A program made the position numbers and the translations under genes. A stretch of 29,307 nt of DNA. Origin: SW-6-46-9 sp964452185. Lineage in GTDB: Bacteria; Patescibacteriota; Minisyncoccia; Phycocordibacterales; SW-6-46-9. Below, in pieces: positions 24,640 to 29,307 of this stretch. The stretch is from positions 1-29,307 of the forward strand of contig CAYVKO010000009.1 in assembly GCA_964452185.1 (NCBI GenBank). Direction: 5' to 3'. Position 1 is the stretch's first letter; each line of letters opens with the position of its first letter. The notes below the pieces were generated by a model. That model saw only the letters and a program-made list of their open reading frames with translations. It did no database searches and had not been told where the DNA came from.

Positions 24640-24924
24640 ATGCCTATTAATCCCGAAACAACCCCACCGCAAGAAGGTGAAGATAAACCTGATGAAGAAT
24701 CAGAAAACCAACCTGAAACCCTTGAAGAAGATCTTGAGGTTAACAAGGAGGATAATTCAGATTTTGAAGACGATTCTAAATCTGAGACTAATGGAAACAA
24801 AAGCCCGACTCGTGGCCACAAACTTAAACCACTAGATGAAGATACGCAGGAAAAAATCAGAAAATACGTTCAAGAACAAGAAAAAAAGTCAGATGAAAAT
24901 ACTACTCGAGATGATAATAACTAG
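24640..24924 (+). CDS. Small acidic disordered protein
   Basis: The 94-aa product is dominated by E, D, K, N, P and T (PPQEGEDKPDEESENQPETL and so on) with a short helical stretch near the end (DTQEKIRKYVQEQEKK, about 68-83). There is no signal, TM helix or known domain. A -10 hexamer 10 nt upstream and a full-length frame favour a real gene, but low complexity means conservation cannot be judged by eye. Its stop (24922-24924) interlocks with that of the convergent NYN gene in a single CTAG. Confidence 0.5.
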   Translation: MPINPETTPPQEGEDKPDEESENQPETLEEDLEVNKEDNSDFEDDSKSETNGNKSPTRGHKLKPLDEDTQEKIRKYVQEQEKKSDENTTRDDNN

Positions 24925-25430
24925 TTTCCAATAAGGAATTTATCAGGATTGTCATCGAGATCAGTAAAGTCGTCAACGATTTCTACTAGTTGAGCTGAAG
25001 AAGAGCGCCGGAATGAAATAGCCTCGACCTGACAACCTTCATTAAGTTGTAGATATTCCACCAGGGTTGTAAAGTCTCCATCTCCAGAAACTATAACTAC
25101 TGCATCAAGGCGTGGAGCAAGCTTAATTGCATCAATGGCTAGCCCGACATCCCAATCAGCTTTTTTGGCGCCTCCAGAAAAAATCTGGAGATCCTTTATT
25201 CTGGTTTCTATTCCCATCTTCTCAAGAGCATCAAAAAATCCTTGCTCTTCGCCGGATTCGGTAGCAATTACATATGCAATTGCTCGAACAAGTTTTCGGC
25301 CACCAACAGATTCCTTTAATACGTTTTTGAAGTTAACCTTGGCATCATAAAGATGTTTGGCACTATGATAAAGATTTTGCGTGTCAATAAATACGCCCAC
25401 ACGCTGGGCAGGGTGCTTAATTGAAGCCAT
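24921..25430 (-). CDS. NYN/LabA-like PIN-fold RNase domain protein
   Basis: The 169-aa single-domain protein fits the NYN (LabA/DUF88) family, related to PIN nucleases. Acidic and polar residues expected at the active site are visible: FIDTQNLY (14-21, D16 and N19), KADWDVGLAIDA (90-101, D92, D94, D100), VSGDGDF (114-120, D117 and D119), and a final basic-polar SFRRSSSAQL. The proteins are thought to cleave RNA; the substrate here is unknown. The gene follows rpsO by 65 bp and may be co-transcribed with it, which would link it to translation or RNA turnover, as a loose inference. Confidence 0.85.
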   Translation of the reverse strand: MASIKHPAQRVGVFIDTQNLYHSAKHLYDAKVNFKNVLKESVGGRKLVRAIAYVIATESGEEQGFFDALEKMGIETRIKDLQIFSGGAKKADWDVGLAIDAIKLAPRLDAVVIVSGDGDFTTLVEYLQLNEGCQVEAISFRRSSSAQLVEIVDDFTDLDDNPDKFLIGN

Positions 25431-25495
25431 AGAAAAGTTAGTTAATTATGAGTACTAAAAAAAGAAAAGAAACAGTGAATATGCAAATAGGACGC

Positions 25496-25810
25496 TTACT
25501 CTTCCTGTTCTTGCTGTTCGGTATTTTTTCGTCGCTCCTCAAGACTTTTTAGGTCTAATTCATCAGCCACTTCCTCATATCTCTCAGGATCGTTATTTAT
25601 AAGATAATTTATTTGCTTACGCCGCTTTTGTGTTAAACCAATAAGACCTTTTCGAGAATCCTTATCTTTTGGATTGCGTTTAAGGTGACGAGTAAGCTCG
25701 TTAATTCGCCGAGTTAATATTGCGATCTGGCCTTCGGGTGAGCCAGTGTCGTCTTCGTGACGGCGAGTTTTTTTCAGTTCATTAGTTTTTTTACGTTTCG
25801 TCAGCGCCAT
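25496..25810 (-). CDS. rpsO: 30S ribosomal protein S15
   Basis: The 104-aa protein carries the uS15 core DTGSPEGQIAILTRRINEL (21-39), HLKRNPKDKDSRKGL (42-56) and QKRRKQINYL (61-70), which bind 16S rRNA helices 20-22. It is about 15 residues longer than E. coli S15, with an acidic/Gln-rich tail (KNTEQQEQEE). TACTAT (minus strand) is 9 nt before the ATG, with TTTACG 18 nt farther upstream, a good promoter. No Shine-Dalgarno sequence lies in the short leader. Confidence 0.97.
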   Translation of the reverse strand: MALTKRKKTNELKKTRRHEDDTGSPEGQIAILTRRINELTRHLKRNPKDKDSRKGLIGLTQKRRKQINYLINNDPERYEEVADELDLKSLEERRKNTEQQEQEE

Positions 25811-25866
25811 TGCGAATGGATAGTAGCATAAAACACTGGTTAGCGTAAAGGCCTTTCTTGTTTTCG

Positions 25867-26475
25867 CTAGTTTTTAGTTGTTTTCTGCCATGCTTTTGTA
25901 ACTGTTTGCCATGAAACAACTCCATCTCGTTTTAAGTGAAGGTTATTATCTTTAATCTCTACTACAGTAGAAGGCTGTCCGGTTACTTTACCTTTACTTA
26001 TATAATGGGGTATCTCATCTCCAAACCACTCTTGAGCCTCTTTTGTTGTTTGAGCAGGGGGCTCTCCTTGGATATTGGCACTTGGGGCAATAACGGGTCC
26101 ACTTATTTTAAGAAATTCTAGCAAAACTTTATTATCAGGAACCCGCCAAGCTAAAGTCTTTTTACCACGATGAAGGTACGACCCAACTTTATCATTAGCT
26201 GGAAGAACAATACTAACAGCTGCTGGCCATACTGATTTTAGGAAGTCACCATACTTTTTTCTGACACTTTCGGGTATATTACGGACAACCTCTTTTGTGT
26301 TAGGCGATAATATGATGCAGGGTTTATCTTCATCACGCTTTTTGAGTTTATATACTTTTTCTACCGCTTCCGGTTTTCTGATAGAAGCAATGATTCCGTA
26401 GATAGTATCAGTGGGGATAATAGCTACCTCACCTCCTCTCACCTTTTTTGCTATTTTTTGTTCTGATTTATTCAT
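25867..26475 (-). CDS. tsaC: TsaC/Sua5/YrdC threonylcarbamoyl-AMP synthase family
   Basis: The 202-aa protein makes threonylcarbamoyl-adenylate from threonine, bicarbonate and ATP for the t6A37 modification of ANN-decoding tRNAs. It shows GGEVAIIPTDTIYGI (14-28), KLKKRDEDKPCIIL (44-57) and PVIAPSANIQGEPP (about 131-144), the YrdC-fold motifs with the SAN loop. The length fits a TsaC-type protein without the Sua5 C-terminal domain. The gene is followed 56 bp on by rpsO. Its promoter (TTAAGA, 17 nt, TATACT) overlaps a palindrome, see below. Confidence 0.92.
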   Translation of the reverse strand: MNKSEQKIAKKVRGGEVAIIPTDTIYGIIASIRKPEAVEKVYKLKKRDEDKPCIILSPNTKEVVRNIPESVRKKYGDFLKSVWPAAVSIVLPANDKVGSYLHRGKKTLAWRVPDNKVLLEFLKISGPVIAPSANIQGEPPAQTTKEAQEWFGDEIPHYISKGKVTGQPSTVVEIKDNNLHLKRDGVVSWQTVTKAWQKTTKN

Positions 26476-26488
26476 ACACCTAATTACA

Positions 26489-26526
26489 AGTATATTTTAC
26501 TGCAAAAAATGTCTTAAAGACATTTT
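26489..26526 (-). promoter_or_regulatory. tsaC promoter overlapped by a 21-bp palindrome
   Basis: Minus strand TTAAGA (26517-26512), a 17-nt spacer and TATACT (26494-26489), 13 nt before the ATG. AAAATGTCTT (26506-26515), one A, then AAGACATTTT (26517-26526) is a perfect 10-bp dyad that covers the -35, where a repressor could bind. A third half-site AAGACATTT stands at 26538-26546, 21 bp from the second. Confidence 0.5.
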
Positions 26527-26544
26527 ATTCACTTATTAAGACAT

Positions 26545-26553
26545 TTATCCACA
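26545..26553 (-). promoter_or_regulatory. Perfect DnaA box
   Basis: TTATCCACA on the plus strand is the consensus DnaA box. It lies between the two dyads of this intergenic region. One 9-mer can occur by chance in AT-rich DNA. Confidence 0.35.
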
Positions 26554-26590
26554 TTAAACGACTTGACCTGTCGTTTAATGTGCGTAGTAT
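26550..26590 (+). promoter_or_regulatory. Promoter whose -35 sits inside a 33-bp dyad
   Basis: CACATTAAACGAC (26550-26562) and GTCGTTTAATGTG (26570-26582) are perfect 13-bp inverted repeats 7 nt apart. The spacer plus edge contains TTGACC (26563-26568); TAGTAT (26585-26590) follows at 16 nt. This looks like an operator and promoter directing plus-strand transcription from about 26597. Confidence 0.5.
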
Positions 26591-26596
26591 TAGAAG

Positions 26597-26804
26597 TAGA
26601 CCAAAAGAGGTTGTCGTTTATAAATTTTCAGTCTCTTTTGGCACGTTCTTTCGGACATTTTAATGCGTGACGGTGTTTCCATCGGTTTTGGAATACTATG
26701 TCGCGCACGGCTGTGGCAACTACACCCTTATCTCCTTTTTGTGATGTGTTACATTCTTTTTCTCCCTTTAGACCCAGACAAAACGCCCGAGCAGGGCGTT
26801 TTGT
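26597..26804 (+). ncRNA. Candidate small RNA of about 208 nt
   Basis: No convincing ORF fills 26476-26889 (414 bp). A promoter (above) and a strong terminator bracket this stretch. Its 5' end can form a long hairpin: CCAAAAGAG (26601-26609) with CTCTTTTGG (26633-26641), extended by four pairs including two G-U. Shorter helices follow (CACG/CGTG near 26642-26668; TTCCA/TGGAA near 26677-26693). I compared it with tmRNA, RNase P RNA, SRP RNA and could see none of their conserved segments; 6S RNA cannot be excluded. It is either a new sRNA or a leader of a lost gene. Confidence 0.4.
26778..26804 (+). terminator. Rho-independent terminator
   Basis: ACAAAACGCCC (26778-26788), loop GAGCA, GGGCGTTTTGT (26794-26804): an 11-bp perfect GC-centred stem followed by a T-rich run (TATTT). 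On the minus strand it lies about 85 bp after pcnB and may also end that transcript, although the T-run there is poor. Confidence 0.75.
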
Positions 26805-26834
26805 TATTTACGTAACCACTGTTTAATCTTTTGT

Positions 26835-26873
26835 TACACATGCAACAAAAAAAGAATGTTTTTTGTGCAACAT
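26835..26873. repeat. A/T-rich imperfect hairpin after pcnB
   Basis: TGCAACAAAAAA and TTTTTTGTGCA face each other with a short loop and one bulge. Directly past the pcnB stop on the minus strand, it may act as that gene's terminator. Confidence 0.3.
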
Positions 26874-26889
26874 TAAGGAAGCTTTTAGA

Positions 26890-28398
26890 TTATTCCACCC
26901 AGTATTTTTCCCTAATTTGCTTAATAGCCTCTTTTTCCCGGCGCTCTTTTTCCTTCTTGCCTTGTGAACCAAGTTTTTTAAGCTCTTTGTCGGATAATTC
27001 TGATAATTTCTTAGCTTTTTTAATAAGAGTTTCTGAAGTATTGAGTTCAGGATCATCAAGCACCTTATCAAGAAGGGTGTGAAGTATGTATCCAATACGA
27101 GGACCCGGAGTCTCTTCGGTTTCACGAATAACATCATTCCCGTCTATGGCTAGATTTTGTACTGATACAGGGTCACGGATTACCTCTTCAATCATTGATT
27201 GATACTTTCGCAAACGATATGGTTCTTCTTTTGGCCGTCCCATTCCGATCCGGTCCGCTCGGCGAAGCTTCATAAGGTCCCATATGTTCTCTTTCCCCAC
27301 ATTTTTAATGAGTCGTCTGACTGCTGAAAGAGTAATTTCATCAGTATCCGAAAAGAACATGTGCCATCGTACCAGGTTTGTTACTTGTGTAACCAGATCT
27401 TTGGGGAATTTTAGTCGAGTTAGAATCTTCTTTGTTACACGTGAACCAACCACTTCATGATTGTGGAAACTCCAGTCATTTCGCTTATCCGACCATTCTT
27501 TTGTGTGCACCTTGGCTATATCATGAAAAAGAGCGGCTAATCGTAAATGTTTTGGCCAATCTTTATCGGCTGTAGTTTGTAGCGCACGAGTAAGGTGTTC
27601 CCATAGATCATATGAATGTGCTTGATTTTGTTCTACCCCCACAGTGTCAGCAAGTTCAGGGATAAATATAGAAAGAACCTCTAGTTCCCGGGCTATTTCA
27701 AGACCTAGTTTTGGAGAGTCGCACATGATTATTTTTTCAAATTCGTCCCGGATTCGTTCAACTGATATATCATTAAGACGGTCAACACATTCCTTCATTG
27801 CAGATTTTGTTTTTTGGTCTATAGAAAGTGAGAGTTCTGCAGCGAATCGAATTCCTCGCATTATTCGCAACGTGTCTTCGTTAAATCGTTCCTTGGGTGT
27901 TCCGACTGCTCGTAAACGCTTTTTTTGCAGATCAACCAGCCCTCCGTGATAATCAATTAAAGTTTCTGGTGAAACTATAAGAATATTTTCACGTGAAACA
28001 TTAGCCATGTCAGCAGCTAAAGCATTAATTGTGAAGTCTCTTCGCTTTAAGTCTTCTTTTAAATCTTTAGAAAACCGTACTTCATCAGGACGACGATTGT
28101 CGCTATAGTCGCTTTCAGTGCGGTATGTGGTAATCTCCAATGTCTTTAATTCTTCGCTTGAGACATTGTCGTTTACTACTCGGACAGTACCGAATTTGTT
28201 CTTGTAGTGAGCATGATCAAAAACTTCAAGCATTTCCTCGGGAGTAGCATCAGTTGCGACATCCCAGTCTTTGGGTGTGACTCCGCGCAGCAGATCTCGA
28301 ACACAACCACCTACTAAATAGGCCTCAAACCCAGCGTTTAACAGTTGGTCTGTTATTTGTGTAACTTCTTTTGGTATTTTTAGTTCGTTTTTTTTCAT
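26890..28398 (-). CDS. pcnB: CCA-adding enzyme/poly(A) polymerase family with HD domain
   Basis: In this 502-aa class II nucleotidyltransferase the head domain has LVGGCVRDLL (28-37) and the catalytic KDWDVAT (43-49, D44 and D46), then KRRDFTINALA (118-128) and the neck motif ERFNEDTLRIMRGIRFAAEL (170-189). An HD domain (from about 260) shows AALFHDIAK (288-296, H292 and D293) and RWHMFF. The C-terminus is basic and coiled. It adds CCA to tRNA 3' ends or A-tails to RNA; the two activities cannot be told apart by eye. It is divergent from tRNA-Arg, which lacks an encoded CCA and would need this activity. Confidence 0.92.
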   Translation of the reverse strand: MKKNELKIPKEVTQITDQLLNAGFEAYLVGGCVRDLLRGVTPKDWDVATDATPEEMLEVFDHAHYKNKFGTVRVVNDNVSSEELKTLEITTYRTESDYSDNRRPDEVRFSKDLKEDLKRRDFTINALAADMANVSRENILIVSPETLIDYHGGLVDLQKKRLRAVGTPKERFNEDTLRIMRGIRFAAELSLSIDQKTKSAMKECVDRLNDISVERIRDEFEKIIMCDSPKLGLEIARELEVLSIFIPELADTVGVEQNQAHSYDLWEHLTRALQTTADKDWPKHLRLAALFHDIAKVHTKEWSDKRNDWSFHNHEVVGSRVTKKILTRLKFPKDLVTQVTNLVRWHMFFSDTDEITLSAVRRLIKNVGKENIWDLMKLRRADRIGMGRPKEEPYRLRKYQSMIEEVIRDPVSVQNLAIDGNDVIRETEETPGPRIGYILHTLLDKVLDDPELNTSETLIKKAKKLSELSDKELKKLGSQGKKEKERREKEAIKQIREKYWVE

Positions 28399-28459
28399 AA
28401 ATTTTGGTAATATGACTGCGGTACGTGGTGGTTATAGGTACTATAACACTAAAAAACTT

Positions 28460-28533
28460 GCGCCCGTGGCTCAACTGGATAGAGCGGCTGACTTCGGATC
28501 AGCAGGTTGCGGGTTCGAATCCTGCCGGGCGCA
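28460..28533 (+). tRNA. tRNA-Arg (anticodon UCG)
   Basis: A complete cloverleaf is visible: acceptor GCGCCCG/CGGGCGC, D arm GCTC...GAGC, anticodon stem GCTGA/TCAGC with loop CTTCGGA (anticodon TCG at positions 34-36), T arm GCGGG TTCGAAT CCTGC, discriminator A. No CCA is encoded (the next bases are CAT), so it must be added. TATAAC lies about 20 nt upstream. Confidence 0.97.
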
Positions 28534-28535
28534 CA

Positions 28536-28541
28536 TATAAT
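28536..28541 (+). promoter_or_regulatory. -10 element just after tRNA-Arg
   Basis: TATAAT stands 2 nt after the tRNA and 14 nt before the dehydratase ATG. TTCGAA in the tRNA T-arm (28514-28519) is 16 nt upstream and could serve as a -35, placing the promoter inside the tRNA gene. Confidence 0.35.
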
Positions 28542-28555
28542 AATAATTGTTAATC

Positions 28556-28855
28556 ATGAAAAAACTTTCACAATCACAAGTTGAAGCACGTCTTGAACAC
28601 CTTGATGGATGGGAGGGGGATGGGGGTGGAGCGCTCATGCAAAAAGAATTTCGCTTTGATGATTTTAAAGAAGCTATGGAGTTTGTGAACCGGGTAGCAC
28701 AGAAAGCTGAGGAGCTTCAACATCATCCGGATATGTGCATTTCTTATAATTCAGTAGTTTGTATGCTTACTACTCATGAAAAGGGTGGGCTCACCGAGGC
28801 TGACTTTAAGATGGCGAAACGAATCAGGGAAGTCAACAAGACATTAAGCGAATAG
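28556..28855 (+). CDS. Pterin-4a-carbinolamine dehydratase
   Basis: The 99-aa protein belongs to the PCD/DCoH family, which dehydrates 4a-hydroxytetrahydropterin. The signature is clear: AEELQHHPDMCISYNSVV (about 50-67; the HHPD histidines are catalytic), LTTHEKGGLTEADFKMA (about 70-86). The ATG at 28556 (MKKLSQSQVEARL) is preferred over a TTG 9 nt upstream. It follows tRNA-Arg by 22 bp. No pterin-dependent hydroxylase is nearby, so the physiological substrate in a small-genome bacterium is unclear. Confidence 0.93.
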   Translation: MKKLSQSQVEARLEHLDGWEGDGGGALMQKEFRFDDFKEAMEFVNRVAQKAEELQHHPDMCISYNSVVCMLTTHEKGGLTEADFKMAKRIREVNKTLSE

Positions 28856-28889
28856 TTGTTTCTGATGAAACAAAGGTTGATTGCATCAA
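28856..28889 (+). terminator. Two small hairpins after the dehydratase gene
   Basis: TTGTTTC-TGAT-GAAACAA (28856-28873) begins right at the stop, and TTGAT-TGC-ATCAA (28877-28889) is followed by TTTTCTC. Together they may terminate the transcript; both stems are AT-rich and weak. Confidence 0.35.
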
Positions 28890-28931
28890 TTTTCTCTTCT
28901 GAAGACCTTAATTTGTTTTTTGTGTAACTAC

Positions 28932-29005
28932 TGGTGCGGGTAGGGAGAATCGAACTCCCGGCTCATCAATGGCAATGATGTGTTTTACCACTAAACTACA
29001 CCCGC
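28932..29005 (-). tRNA. tRNA-Gly (anticodon GCC)
   Basis: On the minus strand: acceptor GCGGGTG/TACCCGC, D arm with GTTTAGTGGTAAAAC, anticodon stem CATCA/TGATG with loop TTGCCAT (anticodon GCC), T arm GGGAG TTCGATT CTCCC, discriminator A and an encoded CCA (28934-28932). The two tRNAs of the window thus differ in CCA encoding. Confidence 0.97.
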
Positions 29006-29107
29006 AAAAACAACTAATTTAGTTCATCTTTTATATTTATGGTCTACACAGAATTATATCGATACTGAGCGGTATTTTCAACTATGGCTGTTTCATAATT
29101 AACATCA

Positions 29108-29136
29108 TTAGTTTCGGGTTGTGTGTGACGTATAAT
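29108..29136 (+). promoter_or_regulatory. Promoter-like pair in the right-end gap
   Basis: TTAGTT (29108-29113), a 17-nt spacer and TATAAT (29131-29136). It points right; no ORF follows before 29307, so its gene may lie beyond the window. Confidence 0.4.
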
Positions 29137-29201
29137 TATAGTGCTAATAATAGGTATTTTGTATACATATATTGAATTAAACAGACATAAACACACATAC
29201 A

Positions 29202-29230
29202 TGTGGATAAATATGTGGTTTAGTGGATAA
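29202..29230 (+). promoter_or_regulatory. Cluster of DnaA-box-like sites
   Basis: The 302-bp stretch 29006-29307 holds no gene that I can see. It contains TGTGGATAA (29202-29210, perfect DnaA box), TGTGGTTTA (29214-29222, two mismatches) and AGTGGATAA (29222-29230, one mismatch) in one orientation in AT-rich DNA. This may be an origin fragment or a DnaA-regulated promoter. Confidence 0.4.
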
Positions 29231-29307
29231 AGGACGTCTTTTGAGCCATTACTTACAATTGTTAATGTCAGTTAATTTCAAGCTTTGTTTAAATTATCAC
29301 TAATATA

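Noticed and set aside
26620..26735. Minus-strand basic mini-ORF in the tsaC-pcnB gap (as a ribosomal protein)
   Set aside because: About 31 Lys/Arg-rich codons after an ATG, but it matches no ribosomal protein pattern and lies opposite the candidate small RNA.
26597..26804. tmRNA, RNase P RNA or SRP RNA
   Set aside because: No tRNA-like ends, no GGAAGGAAGCAGC-like SRP segment and no RNase P core motifs on either strand.
26823..27137. Minus-strand frame overlapping the 3' end of pcnB
   Set aside because: It is a shadow frame of a well-supported gene and has no recognisable protein features.
1..29307. CRISPR array
   Set aside because: No series of short regularly spaced repeats was seen; the direct repeats here are long coding segments.
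29006..29307. Firm annotation of an origin of replication
   Set aside because: Only one perfect DnaA box, no visible dnaA or dnaN and no skew calculation; kept as a candidate site.

Overview
The window looks like a chromosome segment of a Candidate Phyla Radiation (Patescibacteria, probably Parcubacteria-type) bacterium. This rests on AT-rich intergenic DNA, very short gaps, standard-code stops, short housekeeping proteins and a minimal type IV secretion (T4SS) cluster of the kind seen in that group: a PrgI-like protein, a VirB4 split into two genes, a VirB6/TrbL-like protein and VirB2-like pilins among secreted proteins that I cannot name. Assignment below superphylum is not possible by reading alone.

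Layout. (1) 96-2579, plus strand: rnpA, yidC and a membrane-anchored TolB/PD40-like beta-propeller protein. (2) 2641-17114, minus strand: a T4SS-like locus of 14 ORFs. From its 5' end it holds a Ca-binding-repeat membrane protein, a Cys-rich surface protein (359 aa), a 679-aa secreted protein, VirB6/TrbL, a second Cys-rich paralog (348 aa), a truncated third copy (102 aa), a helical protein, PrgI, the VirB4 N-terminal subunit, the VirB4 ATPase, a small membrane protein, a PKD-like secreted protein, a VirB2-like pilin fused to an M15/hedgehog-like domain, and a plain VirB2-like pilin. No relaxase, VirD4, VirB11 or VirB8-10 is visible. (3) 17218-19941, minus: rsmA/ksgA and a UvrD/PcrA helicase. 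(4) 20167-21237, plus: a LysM-M23 peptidase behind a near-consensus promoter and a structured leader. (5) 21284-28398: a frameshifted comM, a DksA-like protein, a hypothetical membrane protein, an acidic small ORF, a NYN nuclease, rpsO, a TsaC/Sua5 protein, a long intergenic region with dyads and a likely small RNA, and a CCA-adding/poly(A) polymerase-like enzyme. (6) 28460-29307: tRNA-Arg, a pterin carbinolamine dehydratase, tRNA-Gly and an AT-rich tail with DnaA boxes.

The most unusual aspect is the repeat architecture of the T4SS locus. A 301-bp cassette encoding the secretion signal and N-terminal region of a surface protein occurs three times with no difference I can see (346 bp between two copies), each joined to a different downstream sequence. 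A separate 294-bp pilin module occurs twice, again identical and with different tails. This suggests recent gene conversion or a cassette-based way of varying surface proteins. Second, dyads, a TGTCGTTTA-type element and DnaA-box-like sequences recur upstream of the T4SS operon and in the tsaC/pcnB intergenic region. Third, many genes have a -10 hexamer only 6-14 nt before the start codon and no Shine-Dalgarno sequence, which points to leaderless or near-leaderless mRNAs.
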